From NCBI RefSeq assembly GCF_031453615.1, contig NZ_JAVIZT010000001.1, forward strand, positions 3,100,001 through 3,164,000: a DNA stretch of 64,000 nt, written 5' to 3'. Both the position numbers and the translations under genes were made by a program. A model generated the notes under the pieces. That model was not told where the DNA came from, did not search any database, and worked only from the letters and a program-made list of their open reading frames with translations. This DNA comes from Microbacterium sp. SORGH_AS_0428. Its GTDB lineage: Bacteria > Actinomycetota > Actinomycetes > Actinomycetales > Microbacteriaceae. Shown in pieces: positions 43,720 through 51,839 of the stretch (positions are counted from its first letter, which is position 1; each line of letters begins with the position of its first letter).

Positions 43720-45099
43720 ATGGACGAGGATGACGCCATCGACGACGACCGCCGCATCGCGCGGTCGTGGGAGGCGCCGCCGTCCGGGGCCGATGAGCCC
43801 GATCTGATCGACCAGGTCGTGGGTATGGCTTCGCTCGTCTCGTCGTTCGCTGCCCAGCGGGCGGTCGCGATCGCCGAGGCGCGTACCGCGGCACTCGTCG
43901 AGTCGGCCTCGCGCGGGGGAGACCGCGGCATCGCCGAGCGCTCATTCCGGCTCGAGCTCTCGCAGGCTCTGCGCGTCACCGAGTCGACGGCCGAGCGTCT
44001 GGTGTCGCAGGCGGTCGCGCTCACCGAGCGCTACGATCCCGTGCTCGATGCGTTGGGGCGCGGCGCGATCACGGAACAGCACGCCCGCATCCTGGTCGAG
44101 ACGGTGGATACGGCAGAGGCACCGCTGCGTGGCGAGCTCGCGACCTTCGCGCTCGAACTCGCCGAGCGGATGCCGGTCGGTCATTTCCGTTCCGCGGTCC
44201 GCGCGCTCGTCGAACGGGCCAGGGCGGTCTCGCTCGAGCAGCGCCACGACGACGCGGTGCGGATGCGGCGCGTCTCGGTCGAGGCGGACAGCGACGGCAT
44301 GGCCTGGCTGTCCGCGTACCTGCCGGCGGTCGAGGCTCGGGCGATCTTCCACCGGCTCACCGCGATGGGTAGTGCCCTCCTGGCGGACGAGCGGGAGCAC
44401 GCCGCCGGCGCTGACCTCGCCGAGACCAGCGTCGGCGACGAGGTCGACGGGACGCTCGCGACGCGAACGCTCGATCAGGTGCGCGCCGATCTGCTCGGCG
44501 ATCTGCTGGTCGACGCACAGGTGAGCGATCATCCCGAGGCGGTGCGGGGCGTGCGTGCCACCATCGCTGTCACCGTGCCGGTGCTGTCGTTGCTCGACGA
44601 TGACGCCGCGGCGAGCGCGCCGGCCGAACTCGACGGCGTCGGGCCCATCCCGATCCGCACCGCGCGCACCCTCTGCGGAACCGCGGACGGATGGATGCGA
44701 GTGCTCACCCACCCCGAGACGGGCGTCGTGCTCTCCGTGGGGCGCACGCGGTACCGCCCGCCGGCCGATCTGCGGCGCCTGGTGCGCTGGCGGTCGGCAC
44801 GCTGCACCGCACCCGGGTGCCGGATGGATGCCAATCGCTGCGAGATCGATCACACCGTGGCGTGGGAGCACGGAGGTGAGACTCGCGCCGACAACCTCAC
44901 CCCGCTGTGCAAGGGGCACCACACCATCAAGCACCACGGTGGATGGCAGACCCGTCAACACCCCGACGACGTGATCGTCTGGACGTCACCCGCGGGTCGC
45001 CGCTACCGCGTCGAACCGGAGCGACGAGCACCCCGCTTCATCCCCGGATCCGCGGGGAGGGCATCTCGCGCGCCCGATGGCGAGGCGCCGCCCTTCTGA
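43720..45099 (+). CDS. DUF222/HNH endonuclease signature protein
   Basis: 459 residues: N-terminal DUF222 helical domain (~40-260; ITEQHARILVETVDTAEAPL) and C-terminal HNH motif (CEIDHTVAWEHGG, DNLTPLCKGHHTIKHHGGW) with CxxxC-like CTAPGC. These proteins occur in many copies in actinobacterial genomes, often with mobile or repeat character, but their role is uncertain. This copy is complete and has no flanking repeats that I could see. Confidence 0.92.
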   Translation: MDEDDAIDDDRRIARSWEAPPSGADEPDLIDQVVGMASLVSSFAAQRAVAIAEARTAALVESASRGGDRGIAERSFRLELSQALRVTESTAERLVSQAVALTERYDPVLDALGRGAITEQHARILVETVDTAEAPLRGELATFALELAERMPVGHFRSAVRALVERARAVSLEQRHDDAVRMRRVSVEADSDGMAWLSAYLPAVEARAIFHRLTAMGSALLADEREHAAGADLAETSVGDEVDGTLATRTLDQVRADLLGDLLVDAQVSDHPEAVRGVRATIAVTVPVLSLLDDDAAASAPAELDGVGPIPIRTARTLCGTADGWMRVLTHPETGVVLSVGRTRYRPPADLRRLVRWRSARCTAPGCRMDANRCEIDHTVAWEHGGETRADNLTPLCKGHHTIKHHGGWQTRQHPDDVIVWTSPAGRRYRVEPERRAPRFIPGSAGRASRAPDGEAPPF

Positions 45100-45118
45100 G
45101 CGGTCGTCCCCGCGCGGG

Positions 45119-45778
45119 TCAGAGATCCGAGAAGTCGTCGGCGGGAGCCTGCAGCTCGCGCACCGTGTCGCCGTCGAGGCCGAGCCTCACGAACTGGATG
45201 CCGACCGAGCCGGGGTTCGTGAGCGACTGGGTGCCGGAGATCTCCACGGAACCGAGATCGAGCCAGTCCGCGACACCGTCGCCGTTCTCGTCGAAGCCGT
45301 CGCGGGCTCCCGCATCCATCGCTTCCGTCCGCGTCGAGCCGACCGTCACCCCCTCCTGCGTGGCGACGGGCACACCGTGGAAGTTCGCGGTCGTCACCGC
45401 GACGTGTGCGGGGCCGTCGGGACCCGAGACGACGACGATCCCGTCGTAGTCGAAGCGTTGCATCTGGAAGCTGTATCCGGGCAGGTCGTCGATCGGGGTC
45501 TGGACGGGATCTTGCTCGCTGATCGAGCGCAGGAGGATCTGGAGGTCTACGAGTTCGGTGTACGAGACGACCTGAGTCTGTCCGTCGTGCTCATACCCGA
45601 TCGCCTGGATGCCGATGACGAGTCGAGCCGGTTCGGGCTCGGGCGTGGGGGTCGCATCTGTCGCGGTACCCGCGACGCCGGTCGGCACGGTCGGCACGGG
45701 CGCCGCCGGCGTCGCGGCGCAGCCGGAGAGCGCGACGAGCGCCAGGGTGACGGTGGAGAACAGGAGTGTCCGCTTCAT
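45119..45778 (-). CDS. Putative lipoprotein
   Basis: 219 residues: signal peptide MKRTLLFSTVTLALVALSGC with lipobox ALSGC, a Pro/Thr-rich linker (PAAPVPTVPTGVAGTATDAT), then a beta-rich domain. A segment DENGDGVADWLDLGS looks like a calcium-binding EF-hand or dockerin-type loop. Substrate or role unknown. ATG 45778 with TAGCGT (45786-45791, minus) 7 nt upstream. Confidence 0.75.
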   Translation of the reverse strand: MKRTLLFSTVTLALVALSGCAATPAAPVPTVPTGVAGTATDATPTPEPEPARLVIGIQAIGYEHDGQTQVVSYTELVDLQILLRSISEQDPVQTPIDDLPGYSFQMQRFDYDGIVVVSGPDGPAHVAVTTANFHGVPVATQEGVTVGSTRTEAMDAGARDGFDENGDGVADWLDLGSVEISGTQSLTNPGSVGIQFVRLGLDGDTVRELQAPADDFSDL

Positions 45779-45904
45779 GACTGCGACGCTACGACACGGA
45801 TCGATCGACACGCGCGCATAGGCGAGTCACAGACTCGTATCGGTTCGGCGAGCCGTGAGCCGCCCGCTGAGAGTCTTCTGAAGACAGCACCAACCTCCAC
45901 ATGA

Positions 45905-45933
45905 ACGATATATCGTGAAGTATCGTTCACGAT
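45905..45933. promoter_or_regulatory. PadR operator region
   Basis: ACGATATATCGT (45905-45916), a perfect 12-bp palindrome, partly overlaps ATCGTGAA-GTATCG-TTCACGAT (45912-45933, 8-bp arms). The pair lies 15-43 nt upstream of the padR ATG; GAGGAGGT is the ribosome site. Likely autoregulatory site. Confidence 0.75.
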
Positions 45934-45947
45934 CTGAGGAGGTCACG

Positions 45948-46493
45948 ATGAGCAATCCATTCGCGGGTGCAGGATTCGGTGGCGGGCTGCCGGGAAGTCT
46001 CTGGGACGCCATGGAGCAGATGCGGTCGTCGGTCGACAAGCGGGTCGGCTTCCGTGTCGGTCGCGGCGATGTCCGCGCCGCGGTCCTGCTCCTTCTCGCC
46101 GAGCAGCCGATGCACGGCTACCAGATCATCAGTGAGATCGCCGAGCGCAGCGGCGGGGCGTGGAAGCCCAGTGCCGGCTCCGTGTATCCGACGCTGCAGT
46201 TGCTGGCCGACGAGGGCCTGATCGTCGCCGAAGAGGCGGGCGGGCGCAAGACGTACTCGCTCACCGAGGCCGGTGCCGCCGAGGCCGAGGAGGCCGCCGA
46301 GTCCGACGCTCCCTGGGAGGCGCCGGGGATGCGCGACAGCGGACGTATGACGGCGCTGCCGAAGGCAGGCATGGAGCTCGCCCAGGTCGTCGCCCAGGTT
46401 GCCCGCACCGGTTCGCCGGAGCAGGTGCAGGCGGCGGTCGACGCTCTCGGTGAGACGCGCCGGCGCCTGTACGCGATCCTCGCCGAGGACTGA
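45948..46493 (+). CDS. PadR family transcriptional regulator
   Basis: 181 residues. Gly-rich N-terminus, PadR winged helix (RAAVLLLLAEQPMHGYQIIS, GSVYPTLQLLADEGLIVAEE) and a C-terminal dimerisation helix. Start ATG 45948 follows GAGGAGGT. The AarF-like kinase starts 5 nt after the stop, so PadR presumably controls that gene along with itself; effector unknown. Confidence 0.92.
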   Translation: MSNPFAGAGFGGGLPGSLWDAMEQMRSSVDKRVGFRVGRGDVRAAVLLLLAEQPMHGYQIISEIAERSGGAWKPSAGSVYPTLQLLADEGLIVAEEAGGRKTYSLTEAGAAEAEEAAESDAPWEAPGMRDSGRMTALPKAGMELAQVVAQVARTGSPEQVQAAVDALGETRRRLYAILAED

Positions 46494-46498
46494 ACCCG

Positions 46499-48202
46499 GT
46501 GCCGCCGGCAAGTGACGGCGGAGTGGATGCGGTCGTGACCGATGCCCGGGCACGGTACAACCGGATCATCCGCTTCGCCGCGCGCGCCCTCGTCCAGGTG
46601 TGGTGGTTCGAGCTCGTCCTGCCACGCCTGGGCCTGACGCGTCTCGCGATGCGACGTCAGCCGCAGCGGATGACGCGGCTGGCCCGTCGGTTCCATGCGC
46701 TCGCGCTCGAACTCGGCGGGCTCATGATCAAGGTCGGGCAGTTCCTCTCCTCCCGTCTCGATGTGCTGCCGCCCGAGATCACGAAAGAGCTCGAGGGCCT
46801 GCAGGACGAGGTGCCCCCGCTCCCGTTCGCGGCCATCCGCGCCGCCGCGGAGGCGGAGCTGGGGATGCCGCTGGAACGCGCATATGCGCGTTTCGATCCG
46901 ACCCCGGTCGCGGCAGCATCCCTCGGGCAGGCGCACCGCGCCCGTCTGCATGACACCCTCGCGCAGGACGTCGGGTTCGCCGAGGTCGTCGTGAAGGTGC
47001 AGCGCCCCGGCATCGATGAGATCGTCGCGGTCGACCTCGCCGCCCTTCGCCGCGTGGGCGGCTGGCTGCGCCGCATCCGCATCGTGCGTGAGCGTGTCGA
47101 TGCGCCGGCGCTGGTCGAGGAGTTCGCCGCCACCAGCCTCGCCGAGACCGACTACCTCCACGAGGCGGCCTGGGCGGAGCGATTCGCGGCCGACGTCGCC
47201 GACGAGCCGCGCGTGGACGCCCCCGTCGTGGTGTGGGAGCGCGTGACGCGCCGCGTCCTCACCCTGGCGGATGTCACCGCCATCAAGATCTCGGATGCGG
47301 ACGCCCTCCGTGCGGCGGGCATCGATCCGGCGGCCGTGGCCGCACTCTTCGCCCGCGTCATGTTCGACCAGCTGTTCCGCCGCGGGTTCTTCCACGCCGA
47401 CCCCCACCCGGGCAACGTCTTCGTCACGCCGGATGCCGGCGTGGACGGCGGATTCCGGCTGACGTTCATCGACTTCGGGATGATGGGGGAGGTGCCCGAC
47501 ACGCTGCGCGACGGACTCCGCGGCCTCCTGATCGCCGTCGCCGCACGCGACAGCAAGCGTCTGGTCGAGGGGATCGGTCGGGTGGGTGTGCTGCTGCCCG
47601 ACGCAGACACCGCTGAGCTCGAACGCGCCATGACCACGCTGTTCGCGCGATTCGGCGGCATGGGGTTCGCGGAGCTTCGCGATGTCGATCCGCGGGAGTT
47701 CCGGGAGTTCGCCGAGCAGTTCGGCGATGTCACCCGCGAGATGCCGTTCCAGCTGCCCGAGAACTTTCTGCTCATCATCCGCTCGATGTCGATCACCTCC
47801 GGCGTGTGCAGCACGCTCGACCCGGCGTTCAACGTGTGGGATGCGGTCGAACCCTACGCATCCGAGCTCCTGCGTGCCGAGGGCGGCAACCTGATGCGCG
47901 ACATGCTCGGCGAGATGGCATCGGTCGCCGCGATCACGGCGCGACTGCCGCGGCGCGCGGACGCTCTCATCACGCGTCTCGAAGAGGGACGCCTGACGGT
48001 CGACTTCTCCCGTCTCGAGCGACGCTTCGCGCGCACCGAGAAGCTGGCGACGCGCGCCGTGAGCGGTGTGATCTTCTCGGGGACCCTGATCGCGGGCGTT
48101 CTCCTGCGTCCCTCCGACGAGGTGCTCGGATCGGTCCTCATGCTGCTCTCGCTCCTTCCGCTCGGGCACGTCGTGCTGGCGGGCTGGTTCGGCAGGCGCT
48201 GA
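46499..48202 (+). CDS. ABC1/AarF (UbiB-like) atypical protein kinase
   Basis: 567 residues of the ABC1 kinase family: KxGQ motif (IKVGQFLSSRLDVLPPEI), ASLGQAHRARL, VVVKVQRPGI (catalytic Lys), FHADPHPGNVF, FIDFGMMGEV (catalytic Asp) and two C-terminal membrane segments. UbiB-type members act in quinone and lipid metabolism; actinobacteria use menaquinone, so its exact role is open. GTG 46499 start, 5 nt after padR. Confidence 0.93.
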   Translation: MPPASDGGVDAVVTDARARYNRIIRFAARALVQVWWFELVLPRLGLTRLAMRRQPQRMTRLARRFHALALELGGLMIKVGQFLSSRLDVLPPEITKELEGLQDEVPPLPFAAIRAAAEAELGMPLERAYARFDPTPVAAASLGQAHRARLHDTLAQDVGFAEVVVKVQRPGIDEIVAVDLAALRRVGGWLRRIRIVRERVDAPALVEEFAATSLAETDYLHEAAWAERFAADVADEPRVDAPVVVWERVTRRVLTLADVTAIKISDADALRAAGIDPAAVAALFARVMFDQLFRRGFFHADPHPGNVFVTPDAGVDGGFRLTFIDFGMMGEVPDTLRDGLRGLLIAVAARDSKRLVEGIGRVGVLLPDADTAELERAMTTLFARFGGMGFAELRDVDPREFREFAEQFGDVTREMPFQLPENFLLIIRSMSITSGVCSTLDPAFNVWDAVEPYASELLRAEGGNLMRDMLGEMASVAAITARLPRRADALITRLEEGRLTVDFSRLERRFARTEKLATRAVSGVIFSGTLIAGVLLRPSDEVLGSVLMLLSLLPLGHVVLAGWFGRR

Positions 48203-48225
48203 ACCGACCACAGCGACACGCACGA

Positions 48226-48231
48226 TACGGT
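48226..48231 (+). promoter_or_regulatory. -10 element of TetR gene at 48239 (leaderless)
   Basis: TACGGT ends 7 nt before ATG 48239. Confidence 0.55.
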
Positions 48232-48238
48232 GGGGGCC

Positions 48239-48826
48239 ATGCCCCGCGCCCGATCTTTCGACGAAGAGCTCTTCCTCGACGCGGTCACCGAACGGTTCTG
48301 GGTCCACGGATACCGGGGCTCCGCGCTGACGGATCTGTCGGCCGCCACCGGCGTGGCCAACGGCAGTCTTTACCAGGCGTACGGCAGCAAGTGGGCACTG
48401 TTCCTGGTGATCTTCCGGCGTTACTGCGCCGGTCGTCTCGACTTCGTCGAGGCGGCCCTCGCGCCCGGGAAGGATGTGGCCGACACCGTCCGCGCCTACC
48501 TCGCCGCCGTGCGCGCCGACTGTGCGGCGCACCCCGACCGACGCGGCTGCCTCATGCTGAACACGATCGCCGAGTTCGGGTCCGACGAAGAGATCGCGCG
48601 AATCGTGGCCGGCACGATGACGAAGATGGAGCAGCGCATGGCCGAGGCCCTGGCCGAGGCGGCCGGTCGCGACCGATCCGATGAGGACGTCGTCGCCGCC
48701 GCGGCCAACGTCGTCGCGCTGTCGCAGTCGCTCATCCAGCTGTGGCGCATCGGCCGTGACGAGCGAGAGCTCGCCCGCATGAGCGAACAGGTGGCGCTCG
48801 CCGCGTCGGGAGTGCTCGCCGCCTGA
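48239..48826 (+). CDS. TetR family regulator
   Basis: 195 residues: helix-turn-helix ALTDLSAATGVANGSLYQAY and a C-terminal AcrR-type domain (HPDRRGCLMLNTIAEFGSDE; the GCLL-like segment typical of the AcrR/YcdC-type). Convergent with the encapsulin gene (5 bp apart), so it is not obviously its regulator. An in-frame GTG 9 nt upstream lies on the -10 and is rejected. Confidence 0.9.
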   Translation: MPRARSFDEELFLDAVTERFWVHGYRGSALTDLSAATGVANGSLYQAYGSKWALFLVIFRRYCAGRLDFVEAALAPGKDVADTVRAYLAAVRADCAAHPDRRGCLMLNTIAEFGSDEEIARIVAGTMTKMEQRMAEALAEAAGRDRSDEDVVAAAANVVALSQSLIQLWRIGRDERELARMSEQVALAASGVLAA

Positions 48827-48831
48827 TCCGA

Positions 48832-49632
48832 TCAGCGGATCGCGATCGCGGCCTCGGATGTCGCGACGCGGAAGGTCAGGCTCTCGATCAGGTACAGCTC
48901 GACCGCGTCGCGGCTGTGCGCCGCGTATCCGAGCGAGACGTCCTGGCCGGACTCCAGGATGAAGTCGCCGCCGCGCATGCTCACCACGACCGCACCCGTG
49001 ATGCCGGGCGTCCACGCCACCGGTCCGCCGAGGATGCGTTCCAGGTGACGCTGCAGCACGGCGCCTCCCGCGTCGCTCCCACCGGAGATCTCGGTCCACG
49101 TGGCCGTGTCGACGGCGAGGCCGTACGGTCCTCCGACCCCGGCGCCGGACAACGTGGCGATCGCCTCGGCGACCAGGGGAGCGAGTCGGCCCGGCTCTCC
49201 GGCGCCGCTGAGCGGCGCGTGCGGTGATGACGGGATGATGCCGACGAACCCCGCGGCATCCCATCCGTGGAAGACGGCGACGTTCTCGGCACTCGCGAGC
49301 GCGACAGCCGCCTCGTCCAGGCCAGTCAGGTCCGTGTCGACCGCACCCCGGGCGTCATCGTCGAGCTCGCTGCGTGACAGGGAGAAGTCCGCCCGCAGTT
49401 CCGCGAGCGGGAGCACCTGGCGCGAACGCCCGGTGACGCCTGCGAACGGCGTCGAGAAGCTCGTGCCCACGCGTCCCAGCGTCGTCGCCGAGTGCTGCCA
49501 GCCGAGCGGGCCGACGAAGTCGACCAGGCGCCGGGCGCCGAGGGCGGGCTGCAGTCGCGTGCGCGCCTCGTCGTCCAGGGTGTCCCAGGTCGCATCGGTG
49601 ATGGGTGCGAGGTCGCGATAGAGGTGATCCAT
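48832..49632 (-). CDS. Encapsulin shell protein, family 1
   Basis: 266 residues, close in length and sequence to CFP29/linocin M18-type shells: MDHLYRDLAPITDATWDTLD, GRRLVDF-like RRLVDFVGPLGW, FSLSRSELDD, GGPYGLAVDTATW and a C-terminal ELYLIESLTFRVATSEAAIA. It folds like the HK97 capsid protein and self-assembles into a ~24-nm (T=1, 60-subunit) protein compartment. Starts 17 nt after the DyP peroxidase gene with GGAAGGA as ribosome site, so shell and cargo are co-expressed. Confidence 0.95.
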   Translation of the reverse strand: MDHLYRDLAPITDATWDTLDDEARTRLQPALGARRLVDFVGPLGWQHSATTLGRVGTSFSTPFAGVTGRSRQVLPLAELRADFSLSRSELDDDARGAVDTDLTGLDEAAVALASAENVAVFHGWDAAGFVGIIPSSPHAPLSGAGEPGRLAPLVAEAIATLSGAGVGGPYGLAVDTATWTEISGGSDAGGAVLQRHLERILGGPVAWTPGITGAVVVSMRGGDFILESGQDVSLGYAAHSRDAVELYLIESLTFRVATSEAAIAIR

Positions 49633-49649
49633 GAGAGTCCTTCCGATCG

Positions 49650-50699
49650 TCAGGAACGGCCGCCGATGCCGAGCGAGGAGTCCGCGACGGGCGGGGGAGG
49701 CGCGGTTGCGGCAGGGGCGTTCTGCGGCTGGTCGTCGAGCCCGTCCAGCACGTCGGGGCGCGGCGCGAAGAACACGCTGCCCGTCACCGCGGACGAGAAG
49801 TCGAGCAGCCGGTCGTGCAGCCCGGGCGGGTCGCCGATGAACATCCGCTCGAGCATCCGCTGGATCACCCAGAGGTCCCGGCAGCACCCGATGAAGTACG
49901 TCCCGAACTCGGCGGCACCCGGGCGGCCGAACGGCATGTTGTCGCGGAGGATGTCGTGCTCGACCCCTTCGTCGTCCACGATGGTGGCCAGCGTCTTGTG
50001 CGCCTTCTGACCGCTCGTCGCATCATCGAGCTCGATGTTGTCGGCCTTCGATCTGCCCATGATCGCCTCCTGCGCCTCGGTCGGCAGTGCGCGCCAGGCG
50101 GAGAGCGGATGCAGGTACTTCTGTGTCACGACGTAGGTGCCGCCGGCGTGGGCGGGCTCCTCGTCACCGACGAGCACGGTGTCGGCGATGTCCTCGCCGA
50201 CCGGGTTGGCCGTGCCGTCGACGAACCCGAGCACATCCCGTCGGTCGAAGTAGCGGAAGCAGGCCGTCTCGTCCTCGGTCGTGACCGCGTCGCCGAGCGC
50301 GTCCATGAGCTGCCGCTCGAACTCGAAGCAGATGTCGGCACGGTCGGCGCGGATGTGGAAGAGCAGGTCGCCTGCTGTCGCCGGTGCGGTGTGCGCCTCG
50401 CCGACGATCGGGACGAACGGGCGGAGCTGGGAAGGACGGGGTGTGCCCACGAGTCGCGGCCAGATCTCGCTCCCGATGCCGACGGTGCAGGTGAGCGTCG
50501 CCGAGGGATCGCGGAAGGCGACCGCCTTGATCGTGCCCGAGAGGTCCGCGAGGACTCCGCGCACGCGGTCGAGCGCCTCCGCCCCGGCGGCCACGCGCAG
50601 CACCAGGAAGACAGCGTGCGTCGACAAGGGGGAGCCGAACTGCTGCACGGCTCCCGGAACGAATGCGGAGGGATCCGCGCGGCGCGCGTTCTCGGCCAT
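49650..50699 (-). CDS. Dye-decolorizing peroxidase, encapsulin cargo
   Basis: 349 residues. Haem peroxidase of the bacterial DyP (B-type) group: GFVDGTANP (Asp161), proximal His234 in KAHKTL, and Arg252/Asn254 in ILRDNMPFG, with spacings identical to those of DypB (153/226/244/246). After a Pro/Ala-rich linker the protein ends in DSSLGIGGRS, a classic cargo-loading peptide (consensus like SLGIGSL), which directs it into the encapsulin encoded next. GGAAGGG precedes ATG 50699. Confidence 0.96.
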   Translation of the reverse strand: MAENARRADPSAFVPGAVQQFGSPLSTHAVFLVLRVAAGAEALDRVRGVLADLSGTIKAVAFRDPSATLTCTVGIGSEIWPRLVGTPRPSQLRPFVPIVGEAHTAPATAGDLLFHIRADRADICFEFERQLMDALGDAVTTEDETACFRYFDRRDVLGFVDGTANPVGEDIADTVLVGDEEPAHAGGTYVVTQKYLHPLSAWRALPTEAQEAIMGRSKADNIELDDATSGQKAHKTLATIVDDEGVEHDILRDNMPFGRPGAAEFGTYFIGCCRDLWVIQRMLERMFIGDPPGLHDRLLDFSSAVTGSVFFAPRPDVLDGLDDQPQNAPAATAPPPPVADSSLGIGGRS

Positions 50700-50739
50700 C
50701 GGGTTCCCTTCCGACGGCCGCGGGAGCACCGTCATCGTC

Positions 50740-50770
50740 AGTATGGCGCTCGGCGGCGTGGGAGCGCTCC
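50740..50770 (-). promoter_or_regulatory. Promoter/operator of the DyP-encapsulin operon
   Basis: Minus-strand CATACT (50740-50745) is a plausible -10; at the -35 position the perfect palindrome GGAGCGCTCC (50761-50770) overlaps. The related site GGAGCG-CC-CGCTCC at 50851-50864 sits before the XRE gene. Confidence 0.6.
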
Positions 50771-50850
50771 GACACCGGACGAATGCGCGCCCGACACCCG
50801 GCGGGATCTCCGTGGGCACCGCAGGACGTCGGATACCCTCCCGAGGATGT

Positions 50851-50876
50851 GGAGCGCCCGCTCCATCACGTACATT
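50851..50876 (+). promoter_or_regulatory. Promoter/operator of the XRE gene
   Basis: GGAGCG-CC-CGCTCC (50851-50864) lies just upstream of TACATT (50871-50876), between the -35 and -10 positions, with ribosome site GGAGGAAGAG before ATG 50900. Confidence 0.55.
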
Positions 50877-50899
50877 CTTCTCTGCGGGGAGGAAGAGCC

Positions 50900-51754
50900 A
50901 TGGAACGAGAACGCGCACTGGGCGACTATCTGCGTGCCCGACGCAATGTCCGCCAACCCGAAGAGGTGGGACTGGAGCGCGCCCCGGGTCGGCGCGTGCC
51001 GGGTCTTCGTCGCGACGAGGTCGCGCAGCTGGCCGGCATCAGCGCGGAGTACTACCTCCGTCTCGAGCAGGGTCGGGGTGCCCGTCCGTCCGACCAGGTG
51101 CTGCGCGCGCTCGCGGGCGTTCTCGGCCTGGATGCGGAGTCCCGCGCCTACCTCGGACGCCTCGCCGCGGGCACGCCCCCCTTGCGGGCCCCGGAGGACG
51201 CGGCGGTCGCGGACCAGATCGCGCGCGTGCTGGCGCAGTGGACGCATACGCCCGCGTACATGTCGGATCGGCACCGCGACGTCGTCGTGGCCAATCCGCT
51301 CGCCGCGGCGTTCGGCTTCGGCGGATTGGCGGCCGGGCAGAACGTCGTGATCAACCTCTTCAACGACAGGATGAAGCGCACGCTCGATCAGTGGGAGTCG
51401 ATGACCAGGGCGGCCGTCGCGACCCTCCGACGCGACGCGGATCCGGACTCACCCCGCTTGAAGGAGATCATCCAGGAGCTCTCGCACGACGAGGACTTCG
51501 TGCGCATCTGGGAACGTCACGATGTGTCGGGGCCGGAGGACGCGCAGATCTCGATCATCGTCGAAGGGCTCGGCACGCTCGATGTCGAGATCCAGAACTT
51601 CGGCGTGCGCTCTCTCCCGGGGTACATCATGACCGTCATGGCGGCGCCGCCGCAGTCGCTGGCAGCCACCGTTTTCTCACGCCTCGTCGAGCGGTTGGCG
51701 GCGACGGAAAGTGGTACTACCCGGGCCTCCCAGCCCCTTCCACCCCCTCGGTAG
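50900..51754 (+). CDS. XRE family regulator with MmyB-like domain
   Basis: 284 residues: N-terminal helix-turn-helix (RRDEVAQLAGISAEYYLRLE) and a C-terminal MmyB-like ligand domain (DVVVANPLAAAFGFGGLAAG, VEIQNFGVRSLPGYIMTVMA). Divergent from the DyP-encapsulin operon by 200 bp; the shared GGAGCG/CGCTCC sites suggest it controls both. In-frame sequence upstream of ATG 50900 is antisense to the DyP gene and excluded. Confidence 0.9.
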   Translation: MERERALGDYLRARRNVRQPEEVGLERAPGRRVPGLRRDEVAQLAGISAEYYLRLEQGRGARPSDQVLRALAGVLGLDAESRAYLGRLAAGTPPLRAPEDAAVADQIARVLAQWTHTPAYMSDRHRDVVVANPLAAAFGFGGLAAGQNVVINLFNDRMKRTLDQWESMTRAAVATLRRDADPDSPRLKEIIQELSHDEDFVRIWERHDVSGPEDAQISIIVEGLGTLDVEIQNFGVRSLPGYIMTVMAAPPQSLAATVFSRLVERLAATESGTTRASQPLPPPR

Positions 51755-51757
51755 CCT
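51752..51757 (+). promoter_or_regulatory. -10 element upstream of the pucR-type gene
   Basis: TAGCCT overlaps the XRE stop codon and would start transcription near 51763, at the first of two tiny ORFs that lead into the regulator gene. Confidence 0.45.
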
Positions 51758-51762
51758 TCCGG

Positions 51763-51839
51763 GTGTCGATCCTCACGAAGGAGCACCCATGACGTATCCC
51801 CCCGCGTCTTCCCCTGTCCGAGCGGGTTCTCCGCGATGA
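51763..51839 (+). CDS. Two overlapping leader ORFs (9 and 16 codons) before the PucR-type gene
   Basis: GTG 51763 begins VSILTKEHP (stop TGA 51790-51792), whose stop overlaps ATG 51789 of MTYPPASSPVRAGSPR (stop TGA 51837-51839), whose stop in turn overlaps the PucR ATG 51836. The 16-codon ORF has an excellent AAGGAG 5 nt upstream. A relay of ATGA overlaps suggests translational coupling or attenuation; it may also be a chance effect of the dense code. Confidence 0.45.

Noticed and set aside
43720..45099. HNH/DUF222 gene as part of a mobile element (intein, group I intron or insertion sequence)
   Set aside because: No terminal repeats, no interrupted gene and its own leaderless promoter; such genes are commonly dispersed in these genomes.
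45873..45885. GTCTTC-T-GAAGAC palindrome upstream of padR as a further operator
   Set aside because: Symmetric but short, and farther from the padR promoter than the nested palindromes; not supported by a second copy.
48825..48841. GATCCG-ATCAG-CGGATC hairpin between the convergent TetR and encapsulin genes as a terminator
   Set aside because: The stem is only 6 bp, overlaps both stop codons and has no T run.
46118..49264. A second minus-strand open frame of over 1000 codons opposite padR, AarF and TetR
   Set aside because: No recognisable domain, composition of an antisense shadow, and real genes with motifs lie on the other strand; the part after 48832 is the encapsulin gene in a different frame.
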